Shown: piece by piece, positions 1-8,400 of the stretch
Layout: every line of letters starts with the position of its first letter
Position numbering within the stretch: position 1 is the first letter of the stretch
Assembly: GCA_018261955.1 (NCBI GenBank)
Contig: JAGTRK010000001.1
Coordinates: forward strand, 1 to 64,000
Reading direction: 5' to 3'
DNA from: Burkholderiaceae bacterium
GTDB lineage: Bacteria > Pseudomonadota > Gammaproteobacteria > Burkholderiales > Burkholderiaceae
Length of the DNA: 64,000 bases
Notes under the pieces: model-generated
What the model was told of the DNA's origin: nothing
The model's database searches: none
The model's input: the letters and a program-made list of their open reading frames with translations, nothing else
Position numbers and translations under genes: made by a program

Positions 1-138
1 ACCTTTGGCTTCACCGCCGAATTTTTTGGTCAATACCGTGGTAATCGCCGCCGTTAATGTGGTTTTACCGTGATCCACGTGACCAATGGTACCGACGTTG
101 ACGTGCGGTTTGGTCCGTTCGAATTTTCCTTTTGCCAT
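1..138 (-). CDS. tuf: Elongation factor Tu, N-terminal part (gene runs off the window)
   Basis: The 46 codons present encode the N-terminus of the translational GTPase EF-Tu, which carries aminoacyl-tRNA to the ribosome. The start [20 protein letters not shown] is followed by the P-loop GHVDHGKTT, which binds GTP phosphates. Translation begins at an ATG whose complement lies at 136-138, and the rest of the gene lies beyond base 1. It is the last cistron of a tRNA-Tyr, tRNA-Gly, tRNA-Thr, tuf unit, an arrangement known for the tufB copy in many proteobacteria. A second tuf copy elsewhere is likely but cannot be seen. Confidence 0.97.
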   Translation of the reverse strand, partial: MAKGKFERTKPHVNVGTIGHVDHGKTTLTAAITTVLTKKFGGEAKG

Positions 139-187
139 TTTATGACTCCTTCAATTGAAGTGATGGATAATATAGATAAGATTTTTG

Positions 188-262
188 TGGTGCCCTTGGC
201 GAGAATCGGACTCGCGATCTCCCCCTTACCAAGGGGGTGCTCTACCACTGAGCCACAAGGGC
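188..262 (-). tRNA. tRNA-Thr (anticodon GGT)
   Basis: On the minus strand the sequence folds into a full cloverleaf with a 7-bp acceptor stem GCCCTTG/CAAGGGC, D-arm GCTCAGTGGTAGAGC, a five-C/five-G anticodon stem around the loop TTGGTAA, and T-arm GCGAGTCCGATTCTCGC. The anticodon GGT reads threonine ACC/ACT codons. The 3' CCA is encoded (complement at 188-190). It is the last tRNA before tuf. Confidence 0.97.
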
Positions 263-280
263 AACGGGGAAAACCTTTGC

Positions 281-354
281 TGGAGCGGGAGACGAGAATC
301 GAACTCGCATCATTAGCTTGGAAGGCTAAGGTTCTACCACTAAACTACTCCCGC
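281..354 (-). tRNA. tRNA-Gly (anticodon TCC)
   Basis: Minus-strand cloverleaf with acceptor stem GCGGGAG/CTCCCGC, anticodon stem TTAGC/GCTAA around the loop CTTCCAA, and T-arm GCGAGTTCGATTCTCGT. The anticodon TCC reads glycine GGA/GGG. The encoded CCA has its complement at 281-283. It sits between tRNA-Tyr and tRNA-Thr with short spacers, consistent with one processed precursor. Confidence 0.97.
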
Positions 355-403
355 ATAAGCGGTATATCTGGGTGTCACAAAGATACACAGTACCTACGGT
401 TTT

Positions 404-489
404 TGGTGGAGAGGGCAGGATTCGAACCTGCGAAGTCTAAGACGCCGGAGTTACAGTCCGGACCCGTTGGCCGCTTGGGTAACCTCTCC
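404..489 (-). tRNA. tRNA-Tyr (anticodon GTA)
   Basis: Minus-strand class II tRNA of about 86 nt with an extended variable arm, as expected for bacterial tRNA-Tyr. The acceptor stem is GGAGAGG/CCTCTCC, the anticodon loop is CTGTAAC (GTA), and the CCA is encoded. It is the first tRNA of the tRNA-tuf unit, about eight bases downstream of the predicted transcription start. Confidence 0.96.
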
Positions 490-503
490 TAAAACAGACT
501 GCA

Positions 504-532
504 ATTATCACGGCTGGATGTGTTTTTGTCAA
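504..532 (-). promoter_or_regulatory. Sigma-70 promoter of the tRNA-Tyr/Gly/Thr-tuf operon
   Basis: Read on the minus strand, a perfect -35 TTGACA (527-532) is followed after exactly 17 bases by GATAAT (504-509), one mismatch from consensus. Transcription would start near 497, just before the mature 5' end of tRNA-Tyr at 489. This near-consensus promoter fits a highly expressed stable-RNA and tuf unit. Confidence 0.75.
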
Positions 533-628
533 CCCATTTGTCACGAATTCATCAATTTTTCCGTCGTTTTCGCCTATAATTTCGCCATCTCGTATCTTTT
601 GTACCAAAACTTTTTTGATTGCACAGCT

Positions 629-988
629 ATGTTTTCACCCCAACGCATCTGGAACGCATTTACCTTTACACGCCAAGGTCTCAAAAGCGCGTGGCAAACT
701 GAAGCGGCTTTTCGCGACAATATTGTCATGGTACTCAGTGCGCAATTGCTCTGTCTTTGGCTACAACCCGTTTTGTGGTTGTGGTTGATGGTGGCATTTG
801 CCAACGCACTGTTGCTGGTCGCCGAATTGCTCAATACAGGTCTTGAATACATCGTTGACCACATCAGTTTAGACAAGCACGATTTACTCGGGCGCGCCAA
901 AGATGTCGGTAGCGCGGCCGTGTTTATCATGCTGTGCATGAACACTTTGCTGCTACTGGTCGTCATATACCAAACGTGGGCTCAATAA
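629..988 (+). CDS. dgkA: Diacylglycerol kinase DgkA, small integral membrane type
   Basis: The 119-residue protein matches the DgkA family, which phosphorylates diacylglycerol (released when phospholipids donate head groups) to phosphatidic acid in the inner membrane. Family signatures are the amphipathic start with GLKSAW and EAAFR, then AELLNTGLEYIVDHIS with the conserved Glu/Asn catalytic and metal region, and GRAKDVGSAAV. Three membrane helices are apparent. The ATG at 629 is chosen because it gives the usual family length. An in-frame extension further upstream would run through tRNA-Tyr. The gene is divergent from the tRNA operon and convergent with hslU. Confidence 0.93.
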   Translation: MFSPQRIWNAFTFTRQGLKSAWQTEAAFRDNIVMVLSAQLLCLWLQPVLWLWLMVAFANALLLVAELLNTGLEYIVDHISLDKHDLLGRAKDVGSAAVFIMLCMNTLLLLVVIYQTWAQ

Positions 989-1008
989 AAACGCGCCCAA
1001 TTGGGCGC
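986..1008 (-). terminator. Probable terminator downstream of hslU (possibly bidirectional)
   Basis: A perfect 16-base palindrome GCGCCCAATTGGGCGC (993-1008) is followed on the minus strand by a short T-rich tract. It lies in the convergent gap between dgkA and hslU. A second dyad, ATTGCGTG..CACGCAAT, lies at about 1018-1039. Confidence 0.5.
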
Positions 1009-1121
1009 ATATGAGTCATTGCGTGCTTGACACGCAATCTCCTAAAATTGATGTGTAGTCGCAGGACGCAATCAATGTTTTTTCGCATTGCGCCCTACAA
1101 TTTACTTTTGCTCACAGCGAC

Positions 1122-2477
1122 TTACAGAATGTACTGACTCAAATTCTCATCCTCAATCAACTCGCCCAATCTGACCTCTACAAATGGTGCATCAATCACC
1201 ACGGTTTTACCCGAGTATTCATGCGCTTTGTAGGAAATTTCTTCGAGTAATTTTTCCATCACGGTGTGTAAACGGCGTGCGCCGATGTTCTCTGAACGTT
1301 CATTCACTTGACACGCCATTTCTGCCAAACGTTGCACGCCTTCGGTTGTGAATTCGAGCGTCACGTCCTCGACCGCCATCAATGCGCTGTATTGACGGGT
1401 CAAGCACGCATCGGTGGAAGTGAGTATCGCACAGAAGTCCTCAACCGAAAGCGATGAGAGTTCCACGCGGATGGGAAACCGTCCTTGCAACTCAGGAATC
1501 AAGTCGCTGGGTTTGGACAAACTAAACGCGCCCGATGCGACAAACAGAATGTGGTCGGTTTTCACCAAGCCGTATTTGGTGGATACCGTTGTGCCTTCGA
1601 CCAAAGGCAATAAATCGCGCTGCACACCTTGACGCGAGACTTCACCAGAGCTGCCCGATTCGCGCCCGCAGATTTTATCAATCTCATCAATGAATACGAT
1701 GCCTGTTTGCTCAACCGCCTCCAATGCTTCGCGCCGCACATCGTCCTCGTTGACCATTTTATCGGCTTCTTCATCGACCAATAAACGCATGGCTTCTTTG
1801 ACCTTCATTTTCTTTTTCGCGGTTTGCCCTTTACCCACTGAAACAAACATCGCACGAATTTGATCCGCCATTTCTTCCATACCTGGGGGGCTCATCACAT
1901 CAAACTGTGCATTGCCATTCGCACTCACGTCAATTTCAATTTCGGTGTCGTCCAAATCACCTTCACGCAGTTTTTTACGGAATTTTTGTCTCGCCACACC
2001 CTCGGTGGTCTCAGCACGCGAATACTCGCCCGTGTTCAAATCGCGCGCGGGCGGCAACAAACAATCCAAAATTCTGTCCTCGGCGGCATCTTGCGCGCGG
2101 GATTTCATTTTTTTTGCCGCATTTGAGCGTGCGTTTTTGACCGCAACTTCAGTCAAATCTTTGATAATCGATTCCACGTCTTTACCGACATAACCCACCT
2201 CGGTGAATTTGGTCGCTTCAACTTTGATAAATGGCGCGCCCGCCAGTCGTGCCAAACGACGGGCAATTTCGGTTTTGCCCACGCCCGTGGGCCCCATCAT
2301 GAGGATGTTTTTTGGCGTGACTTCAACCCGCATGTCCTCTGCGAGTTGGCTTCTGCGCCAACGATTGCGCATGGCGAGTGCGACGGATTTTTTCGCCTCT
2401 TTCTGTCCGACAATGTGTTTGTCCAGTTCAGAGACAATTTCTTGCGGGGTCATATTGAATGCAGATGGATGATTCAT
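1122..2477 (-). CDS. hslU: HslU, ATPase subunit of the HslUV protease
   Basis: This 451-residue AAA+ unfoldase feeds substrates to HslV in the cytoplasm. The Walker A motif GPTGVGKT is at residues 62-69, followed by the pore-loop region GYVGKDVES and Walker B VFIDEIDK. The C-terminus LSQYIL resembles the HslU tail that inserts into HslV pockets. Length agrees with E. coli HslU (443 residues). The ATG at 2477 lies 10 bases after the hslV stop and gives the usual N-terminus. A TTG farther upstream (2501) would overlap hslV and is less likely. No strong Shine-Dalgarno is visible, so translation is probably coupled to hslV. Confidence 0.97.
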   Translation of the reverse strand: MNHPSAFNMTPQEIVSELDKHIVGQKEAKKSVALAMRNRWRRSQLAEDMRVEVTPKNILMMGPTGVGKTEIARRLARLAGAPFIKVEATKFTEVGYVGKDVESIIKDLTEVAVKNARSNAAKKMKSRAQDAAEDRILDCLLPPARDLNTGEYSRAETTEGVARQKFRKKLREGDLDDTEIEIDVSANGNAQFDVMSPPGMEEMADQIRAMFVSVGKGQTAKKKMKVKEAMRLLVDEEADKMVNEDDVRREALEAVEQTGIVFIDEIDKICGRESGSSGEVSRQGVQRDLLPLVEGTTVSTKYGLVKTDHILFVASGAFSLSKPSDLIPELQGRFPIRVELSSLSVEDFCAILTSTDACLTRQYSALMAVEDVTLEFTTEGVQRLAEMACQVNERSENIGARRLHTVMEKLLEEISYKAHEYSGKTVVIDAPFVEVRLGELIEDENLSQYIL

Positions 2478-2487
2478 AATCGGTACT

Positions 2488-3021
2488 TTATAAAGTTTCA
2501 ATGGTGTGGTTTTGATTGGTGTAAATACAAATATCGCCTGCGATTTCCAAAGATTTTTTCACAATCTCTGCAGGCGATAAGTCGGTGTTGTGCAGCAGGG
2601 CGGTCGCGGCCGATTGCGCAAACGCTCCCCCCGAACCAATCGCAATCAAACCGTCCTCAGGTTCTAACACATCGCCATTGCCCGTGATGATAAGCGAAGC
2701 GGTGTGGTCAGCAACCGCAAGCATGGCTTCTAAACGGCGCAAGACGCGATCGGTGCGCCAGTCTTTGGTCAAATCAATCGCGGCACGGGTGAGGTGTCCG
2801 TTGTGTTTTTCAAGTTTGGCTTCAAAACGCTCAAACAAAGTGAACGCATCGGCCGTCGCGCCTGCAAAACCTGCCAGTACTTTGCCGTGGTAGAGTTTGC
2901 GCACCTTGCGTGCCGTACCCTTGACGATGGTGTTGCCCAATGTGACTTGGCCATCACCACCGATAGCGACCAAATCGCCTCGACGCACCGAGACAATGGT
3001 CGTGCCGTGATATTGTTCCAT
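2488..3021 (-). CDS. hslV: HslV, proteolytic subunit of the HslUV protease
   Basis: This 177-residue N-terminal-nucleophile hydrolase is related to proteasome beta subunits and forms the double-hexamer peptidase of HslUV. The mature protein should start at the threonine of TTIVSVRRG after removal of a short leader (MEQYHG). The following [16 protein letters not shown]-like segment and [14 protein letters not shown] are family hallmarks. It is the first gene of hslVU, follows the dksA terminator, and has a candidate heat-shock promoter about 45 bases upstream. Confidence 0.97.
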   Translation of the reverse strand: MEQYHGTTIVSVRRGDLVAIGGDGQVTLGNTIVKGTARKVRKLYHGKVLAGFAGATADAFTLFERFEAKLEKHNGHLTRAAIDLTKDWRTDRVLRRLEAMLAVADHTASLIITGNGDVLEPEDGLIAIGSGGAFAQSAATALLHNTDLSPAEIVKKSLEIAGDICIYTNQNHTIETL

Positions 3022-3062
3022 TTGACTGTCCTTTTCAAATTTTTGCGGTTATTTCACCAAGG

Positions 3063-3088
3063 TCGGGGTATTTATCAAAAAAACAAGG
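3063..3088 (-). promoter_or_regulatory. Candidate heat-shock (sigma-32) promoter for hslVU
   Basis: On the minus strand CTTGTTT is followed after about 12 bases by CCCCGA, resembling the sigma-32 elements CTTGAAA and CCCCAT. It would start transcription about 35 bases before hslV, which is a heat-shock operon in E. coli. The -35 part lies in the T-tract of the dksA terminator. This is a pattern match only, with imperfect agreement in both boxes. Confidence 0.35.
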
Positions 3089-3109
3089 GTGCTTCGTTAC
3101 CGAGCACCC
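3077..3109 (-). terminator. Rho-independent terminator of dksA
   Basis: On the minus strand GGGTGCT pairs with AGCACCC (3087-3093 with 3103-3109) around a 9-base loop and is followed by a T-rich run. It separates dksA from hslVU. Confidence 0.75.
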
Positions 3110-3159
3110 TGCTTATTTGTACCGCGCATTATCATGATCTGACTGCTGGATTCATTGAA

Positions 3160-3585
3160 TCAATCGCCATACATTTTTTGAATTTTTTCACGACGTTGTT
3201 GCGCTTCCAACGACAAGGTCGCCGTTGGACGCGCAAGCAGACGACCCACGCCAATCGGCTCGCCCGTTTCTTCGCACCAACCGTACTCGCCAGATGCCAC
3301 TCGTTCCAATGACTGCGCGACTTTTTTGAGCAATTTACGCTCACGGTCACGCGTGCGCAACTCAAGCGCGTGCTCTTCCTCAATCGTGGCTCTGTCCGCT
3401 GGGTCAGGGACAACCTCATTTTCGCGCAAATGCTCGGTGGTTTCACCCGCATTGCTTAAAATCTCGGCTTGCATTTTCAAAAGCATTTCTTTGAAAAATT
3501 CCAACTGCACTTCATTCATATAGTCTTTTGCTGGCATCTTGAGCAATTGCGCTTCTGTTATGCCACCTTTTTTTACTGCCACCAT
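3160..3585 (-). CDS. dksA: RNA polymerase-binding transcription factor DksA
   Basis: This 141-residue protein binds in the secondary channel of RNA polymerase and works with ppGpp in the stringent response. The coiled-coil tip motif DPADRA (DxxDxA) is present. The C-terminal zinc-finger region reads YGWCEETGEPIG.. with a single cysteine where E. coli DksA has four, a form I recall as common in betaproteobacteria. The ATG at 3585 is chosen because AGGAG lies 8 bases upstream and because it trims a non-homologous extension. The gene follows the CobW-like gene by 43 bases. Confidence 0.93.
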   Translation of the reverse strand: MVAVKKGGITEAQLLKMPAKDYMNEVQLEFFKEMLLKMQAEILSNAGETTEHLRENEVVPDPADRATIEEEHALELRTRDRERKLLKKVAQSLERVASGEYGWCEETGEPIGVGRLLARPTATLSLEAQQRREKIQKMYGD

Positions 3586-3628
3586 CTCTTTTACTCCTAC
3601 CGTTTTACACCAATGTCGTCTGCCTTGG

Positions 3629-4588
3629 TTAAGCAGCACACTGCTCAAACTCTGCCTGCAATTGCACGGCATCTAAACCTTCACCTAAAATCCAAAAACG
3701 GTTTTCAGGAAAATCATGTGTCGAAAAATGGCTTGCCATATTGCTTGCCCACAAGTGGTGTATGCTTGTGACCGAAAGCGGTGAATTGGTGCCTTTGATA
3801 CGAACCACCGCCCAAAGTTTAACCATTTTTTGACCGTATTGTTGTCGCCATTTTTCAAACAAATCAATCACTTTGACGCGATCCATCTCATTTGAAGTTG
3901 CGAAATATACCACTTTATTTGCGCCCCATGCGCGCAAATCATCATTTTTAAGCGGAATGCGCCCCAGCGGTAGGTTTTGCTGGTATGCATTGAGGGATTG
4001 CAACAACACTTTTTTGTCATCAAAGCCTTCGTGTACCCAATGCGCCATTGGGTTAAACGCCCGCATTTGCGTCACAAAATCAGCGGTTTTTGTCCCCGTA
4101 CCGTAGGTCATCACGCGGTCGACCATCAGCCATCGGCTTGAATCGGGGCGATGCAAGGCATCTTCCCAGCCCACGATTCCCTGCAATAACCCTGTAAGGT
4201 TATCCAACCAACCGCCACATCCGTCCAAATGAATTAAAGACCATTGTCCCCACAGTGCTGGCGAACAGCGGTGCGGCAACAGCAGTATCAATTGTTGTAC
4301 CTGTTTACTTTTGGCAAGTGCCAGCGTATGGCTTAATCGCTCAACCCACGCATCGTTCGGCCACAAATTTTCTTTGGCAATCTCACAGACCAAACCCATT
4401 TTTGCATACGCTGAATCAGGGTGTGCCAGCAGGTACGCATCGTTGTCCACATGCGCCTGCGCCAACTCGCGCGCCCACAATGGGATGGTCTGTTCATTGT
4501 GGGCATCAGGCTGCATATCGAACCAAATTGATACTGGTATTGGCGCGTTTTGTGTTGGACTTGCTGCTGGCGTGTCATTGACTGACAT
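3629..4588 (-). CDS. CobW/COG0523-like protein lacking the GTPase P-loop
   Basis: The 319-residue protein resembles CobW-type metal chaperone GTPases mainly in its last ~70 residues (KLWAVVRIKG..ILGEGLDAVQLQAEFEQCAA), matching the CobW C-terminal domain. A middle piece, ADFVTQMRAFNPMAHW, resembles the family's segment after the nucleotide-binding core. No GxxGxGKT Walker A and no CxCC metal motif are present, so GTPase activity is unlikely. The start has a good Shine-Dalgarno (AAAGGAAA). It lies 20 bases after the hydrolase and 43 bases before dksA, probably in one operon. COG0523 genes beside dksA genes are known in other bacteria. Function is inferred only as a possible non-catalytic relative. 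Confidence 0.6.
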   Translation of the reverse strand: MSVNDTPAASPTQNAPIPVSIWFDMQPDAHNEQTIPLWARELAQAHVDNDAYLLAHPDSAYAKMGLVCEIAKENLWPNDAWVERLSHTLALAKSKQVQQLILLLPHRCSPALWGQWSLIHLDGCGGWLDNLTGLLQGIVGWEDALHRPDSSRWLMVDRVMTYGTGTKTADFVTQMRAFNPMAHWVHEGFDDKKVLLQSLNAYQQNLPLGRIPLKNDDLRAWGANKVVYFATSNEMDRVKVIDLFEKWRQQYGQKMVKLWAVVRIKGTNSPLSVTSIHHLWASNMASHFSTHDFPENRFWILGEGLDAVQLQAEFEQCAA

Positions 4589-4608
4589 GTTATTTTCCTT
4601 TTATGAAT

Positions 4609-5235
4609 TTACCACTGTCGCACAATAATATTCTTAATCACCTGTAATCTTCGATGGAAAAAATGATCCGCGCCCGCCACCACAGTCACAGGCAAATCCT
4701 GCGGCTCTGCCCAACGCAATACATCATACAACGGTATGGTCTCGTCCAATTCGCCATGTATCACGATGCTGTCTTCAGGCACCGTTTGCACCGCCCATTT
4801 GCCTGCGGCCGTGCCGACCATCACCATGCGTGCGATGGTTTGATTTTGTGCACGCAAGCGTTGCGCGAGCAAACTGTTCACAAATGTTCCAAATGAAAAC
4901 CCTGCCAAGACCACCGCACCATGCGCTGCGAATTCATTTTGCGCCCATGCCAATACAGTCAGTAAATCCTCAGTCTCGCCCACGCCCTCGTCATGCACAC
5001 CCTCGGTTTGCCCCACGCCGCGAAAGTTCGAACGCACGCTGATATAGCCCAACTCGGCGCAAGTGCGCGCCAAAGTTTGTGCCACTTTGTTGTCCATCGT
5101 GCCACCAAACAAAGGATGCGGATGGGCAATCAGCGCAATCGCTGGTGTGCTCAACACCGATGTTTTGGGCAAATCAACAACTATTTCAATTTGCCCTGCT
5201 GCGCCCGTGATGAGGTTTTTTTGCGTTTTATTCAT
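4609..5235 (-). CDS. Alpha/beta hydrolase of the small COG2945-like type
   Basis: The 208-residue cytoplasmic protein has the features of a compact alpha/beta hydrolase. These are an early strand followed by HPHPLFGGTMDNKV, then SNFRGVGQTEG, the nucleophile elbow GFSFGTF (Ser), a late Asp in GELDETIPLYD, and the catalytic His in GADHFFH. The substrate is unknown. The ATG at 5235 overlaps the end of the upstream ferredoxin gene by 8 bp, suggesting translational coupling. Upstream in-frame starts would lie deep inside the ferredoxin gene and lack similarity. Confidence 0.85.
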   Translation of the reverse strand: MNKTQKNLITGAAGQIEIVVDLPKTSVLSTPAIALIAHPHPLFGGTMDNKVAQTLARTCAELGYISVRSNFRGVGQTEGVHDEGVGETEDLLTVLAWAQNEFAAHGAVVLAGFSFGTFVNSLLAQRLRAQNQTIARMVMVGTAAGKWAVQTVPEDSIVIHGELDETIPLYDVLRWAEPQDLPVTVVAGADHFFHRRLQVIKNIIVRQW

Positions 5236-5572
5236 CGGTGTTTTCCAGCACCAAACGCGTGACCACGCGGCCGTTTTGCAAATGCTCGCTGATGATTTCA
5301 TCCAAATCGCTGTTGTCCACGTATTCATACCAAACATTGTCTGGATAAACCACACAGACAGGACCGCTCTCGCAACGATCCAAGCAACCCGCTTTATTCA
5401 CGCGCACTTTGCCTGCACCCAGAAGCCCCAAGTCATGCGCACGACCTTTGGTGTAGTCAAACGCCGCCATGCCACCCAAACGTGCGCAATCACCACGCGG
5501 ATCATCCGCGGCGCGCTCATTGATGCAAAAGAATATGTGGTGTTTATAATAACCTTGTTGTTCTGACATCAT
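5228..5572 (-). CDS. (2Fe-2S) ferredoxin, thioredoxin-like fold
   Basis: This 114-residue protein resembles the thioredoxin-fold 2Fe-2S ferredoxins. Cysteines at about residues 16, 29, 63, 67 and 73 include the spaced set CLDRCESGPVC expected to hold the cluster. It starts with HHIFFCINERAADDPRGDC, typical of the family. The partner is not known. It is the first gene of a probable operon ferredoxin, hydrolase, CobW-like, dksA. The first two codons are both ATG, so the exact start could be 5572 or 5569. Confidence 0.88.
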   Translation of the reverse strand: MMSEQQGYYKHHIFFCINERAADDPRGDCARLGGMAAFDYTKGRAHDLGLLGAGKVRVNKAGCLDRCESGPVCVVYPDNVWYEYVDNSDLDEIISEHLQNGRVVTRLVLENTDE

Positions 5573-5641
5573 TGCCTCTCATTCATACGCGAAGTCAAAA
5601 CCTTCGCTATAATCCGACTACTATTTTATTCCATACACACC

Positions 5642-6508
5642 ATGCACAACACCGCACCCGCATATTATCCACCCATCTCGTTGGCACATCTGAAAAATTG
5701 GTGGAGTCAAAACAGTCGCACGCACCATCCGCTGGCGATTAAATATATTGCGTCGTGCGAATCGACCAATTCACAATTATACCGAAGCCCGAGCCACGCC
5801 ACCACATTACTCGTCACCGAAACCCAAACCCAAGGACGGGGTCAATTTGAACGCGAATGGCAAACCCGCTCGGGCGACTTAATTTTTTCACTCGGTGTGC
5901 AACTACACAGCAGCAAAATTCAAGCCTTATCCATACGCGTTGGGCTGGCTTTGGCGCAAGTATGCGCCCACTTTGGCTATGCCGCACAACTCAAGTGGCC
6001 CAATGATGTCATCCTAAACAGTGGCAAACTGGCAGGTATTTTGGTACAAAGCAACCCCAGCACGCAAGACCAAATGAATTGGGTGATCATCGGCGTGGGT
6101 GTGAATATTGCTTCGCGTGCTGACCTGAGCCCAAGCAAAAAAACCCACTCGGCATTTATCCCCACGAGCTTATCGCAAGTGGATGCGCAATGGCACAACC
6201 CCAAGGTAGGCGCGCGCGAAGCCCTCATCATGCACATCATCGACGAAATTTTACTGCACATTGATGGTGAGCGCACACTCTCAAACGAATATCTGGCGAC
6301 CCAGTGGAACCAGCACGATATTTGGCTGCATCAACCGATTATCTGGATAGATCTTTTCGGTCAAAAACACCACGGCACTGGATTGGGCATCGATGCAAAC
6401 GGCACGTATCAAATGGACAGCAGTCGGGGGCAAGTGGCGATTTACAGCGGTCAAATTCGCTCGGCACAGCCCGACCCAAGCACACGCCAACCCACACATA
6501 AACCATGA
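5642..6508 (+). CDS. birA: Biotin--[acetyl-CoA-carboxylase] ligase
   Basis: The 288-residue enzyme activates biotin with ATP and attaches it to the biotin carboxyl carrier protein. Recognisable elements are SCESTNSQL, the biotinyl-AMP loop GRGQFEREW, KWPNDV, and GKLAGILVQ. The N-terminal winged-helix repressor domain of E. coli BirA is missing, so this is the ligase-only form and probably does not repress biotin genes. Its stop overlaps the coaX start by 4 bp (ATGA), so the two are co-translated. Confidence 0.93.
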   Translation: MHNTAPAYYPPISLAHLKNWWSQNSRTHHPLAIKYIASCESTNSQLYRSPSHATTLLVTETQTQGRGQFEREWQTRSGDLIFSLGVQLHSSKIQALSIRVGLALAQVCAHFGYAAQLKWPNDVILNSGKLAGILVQSNPSTQDQMNWVIIGVGVNIASRADLSPSKKTHSAFIPTSLSQVDAQWHNPKVGAREALIMHIIDEILLHIDGERTLSNEYLATQWNQHDIWLHQPIIWIDLFGQKHHGTGLGIDANGTYQMDSSRGQVAIYSGQIRSAQPDPSTRQPTHKP

Positions 6509-7269
6509 ACACCCCTCAAACCCTGCTCATCGATGTCGGCAATACACGCATCAAATGGTATCTGCACAGCGCGAACACACCCGTGCTCGCGACAACCAGC
6601 GGGCACGCTTTGCCCCACACCAATCAATTACCACACGAATTAACCACACAATGGCACACCTTGCCCACGCCCGATGAGGTACGTATCAGCCATGTGGCAC
6701 AAACGGTTTTGTACGAGCAATTGATTGGCTTGGTGCAACAACTTTGGGGAACTGTTCGCATCGTGCGCATGACACCACGCGCCACACACCAATGGCTACA
6801 ATTGAATTACGATCAAAGCCAAATGGGCAGCGATCGCTATGCGCAACTGCTGGGTGCGCGTGCATTGAATGCCAACGACAACCTCGTGGTGATTGGCGCG
6901 GGCACGGCGATTACGGTTGACGCCATCCAAGCAAATGGTCAACACATCGGCGGCATCATTCTGCCGAGTGCGCGCCTGATGCGCACGTCTTTACATCAAT
7001 ACACCGCACAATTGCCTTTGACGGGCGGGGCATTTTCAATCAATGATGCGCCGCACAACACGCGTGATGCCCTGCATACGGGCGCAATACTTGCGAGTGT
7101 CGGTGCAATCGAATTTTTTGTGCGCACTTATTTTGCGCAGATGGATGCGCAGGTTTTACTGTGTGGCGGTGATGCGCCTGAATTGATTCAGCATCTTCAA
7201 GCAGTAAGCACTTTGCAAAACATCACGCACGCCCCCGCTTTGGGACTTTTGGGTCTGCTCAACACCTGA
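6505..7269 (+). CDS. coaX: Type III pantothenate kinase CoaX
   Basis: The 254-residue enzyme performs the first step of coenzyme A synthesis, phosphorylating pantothenate. It belongs to the ASKHA fold family, unlike E. coli CoaA. The phosphate-binding motif DVGNTRIKW is near the N-terminus, MGSDRYAQLLGA is in the middle, and GAGTAITVDAI with GGIILPSARLM follows. It overlaps birA by 4 bp, a coupling frequent in betaproteobacteria. coaD, a later step of the same pathway, lies in the window at about 11 kb. Confidence 0.95.
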   Translation: MNTPQTLLIDVGNTRIKWYLHSANTPVLATTSGHALPHTNQLPHELTTQWHTLPTPDEVRISHVAQTVLYEQLIGLVQQLWGTVRIVRMTPRATHQWLQLNYDQSQMGSDRYAQLLGARALNANDNLVVIGAGTAITVDAIQANGQHIGGIILPSARLMRTSLHQYTAQLPLTGGAFSINDAPHNTRDALHTGAILASVGAIEFFVRTYFAQMDAQVLLCGGDAPELIQHLQAVSTLQNITHAPALGLLGLLNT

Positions 7270-7270
7270 T

Positions 7271-7633
7271 TTATCTCAAAAAATAACCCGCTACTTTCCA
7301 ACTGCCATCGATTTCTTTAAAGCACGTCACTACCTCGGTGACATTGACTTGCCTAGCAAAATCGCTTTGATATTGAATCACAACATATGCACCAGTGGGC
7401 GCGTTGGCTAAGTCTTGGGTGAATATCGCCGAATGGTGATTGTGCACGAGACACTCGCCAAACTCCACACGCACCGCCTCAACCTCTTTGACCCAATCCG
7501 CTTGTGTAATGGCATGTTGAAAGACACTGGCGGCTTTTGCCCAACTATCGGCATTTTCGTTCTGGTCTATGCACTGCAACCATGCCACAGAAGCCAATTT
7601 AGCTTGCTCAATCGCTGTGTATTCCGAGTTCAT
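7271..7633 (-). CDS. DUF4019 domain protein
   Basis: This 120-residue protein matches the DUF4019 pattern: an N-terminal helix with AKLASVAWLQCID, the segment SWAKAASVFQHAITQADWV, a central FGECLVHNHH, then GAYVVIQYQSDFA and the C-terminal EIDGSWKVAGYFLR. Family members are often exported, but no signal peptide is apparent here. It is convergent with coaX, two bases away, and lies downstream of the CPBP gene on the same strand. Function is unknown. Confidence 0.7.
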   Translation of the reverse strand: MNSEYTAIEQAKLASVAWLQCIDQNENADSWAKAASVFQHAITQADWVKEVEAVRVEFGECLVHNHHSAIFTQDLANAPTGAYVVIQYQSDFARQVNVTEVVTCFKEIDGSWKVAGYFLR

Positions 7634-7660
7634 ACCGTCCTCATCTAAAAAATGTAGGGG

Positions 7661-8389
7661 TTAAGATGTCGCCAAAACCGCAGCTATTGCCAAACCATTA
7701 TTAACCGCGTGCATGGCGATGGGTGTCCAAAGCGATTGGGTTCTCATGCGCGCCCATGCCAACACCAAACCCAATACAAATATGTGTAACAACTCATAGT
7801 GATTGTATTGAAAATGCATCATGGCAAAAATGGCACTGGTCAAGAGCACCGCAGGTATCGCACCCAAACTGCGCTCAAAGCCGCTGTACATAAACCCACG
7901 AAACACCAATTCCTCAAAAATCGGCGCGGCGACTGCCACGGTCAAAATCAGCACAACGGGTGAGCCCACGAGTGCCATTTTCGCCATAAAATCCGATTCG
8001 GGCCAACCCAACAATTGATGCACCACGCCCGTCAAATACACGGTGAACAGACACAACATACACCAGCCAATCACACGCCAAATCGATACCCTGCGCCATG
8101 CCATGTAGTCGCGCCACGAACTGCCTTTTTTGCTGAACACCATCAGCGCAATCAAAGGCAAACTCAGCAGATTGACCACCAATGAAATCTGTATCAGTAA
8201 TTGTGTATCGTCCGCCAAATGCCGCACCGTCGCAATACTCAAGGGCAAATCCGCCTGCCATGCAAACCCCAGTAAAACCACCGCCGACAACAACGCTTGA
8301 GTTATCAATAAATAGACCAAAAACCATACGCAGGTCATCCAAAACCCCCAACGCGCTGTACCTGCTTTCGTGTTGTATCGTGTCATCAT
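7661..8389 (-). CDS. CPBP family intramembrane glutamic endopeptidase
   Basis: The 242-residue polytopic membrane protein carries the three CPBP (CAAX protease and bacteriocin-processing) motifs: EELVFRGF with the catalytic Glu pair, AMMHFQYN with a conserved His, and HAVNN. Several hydrophobic helices surround them. Family members cleave within membranes, but the substrate is unknown. It lies 12 bases downstream of glgX, whose end it follows on the same strand, and upstream of the DUF4019 gene. Confidence 0.88.
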   Translation of the reverse strand: MMTRYNTKAGTARWGFWMTCVWFLVYLLITQALLSAVVLLGFAWQADLPLSIATVRHLADDTQLLIQISLVVNLLSLPLIALMVFSKKGSSWRDYMAWRRVSIWRVIGWCMLCLFTVYLTGVVHQLLGWPESDFMAKMALVGSPVVLILTVAVAAPIFEELVFRGFMYSGFERSLGAIPAVLLTSAIFAMMHFQYNHYELLHIFVLGLVLAWARMRTQSLWTPIAMHAVNNGLAIAAVLATS

Positions 8390-8400
8390 CTTTATCGTTC

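Noticed and set aside
70-492. Plus-strand frame of 140 codons across the tRNA cluster
   Set aside because: It is antisense to three tRNAs and the tuf start, which explain the sequence fully.
467-628. N-terminal extension of DgkA
   Set aside because: It runs through tRNA-Tyr and its promoter and has no similarity to the family, so the ATG at 629 was used.
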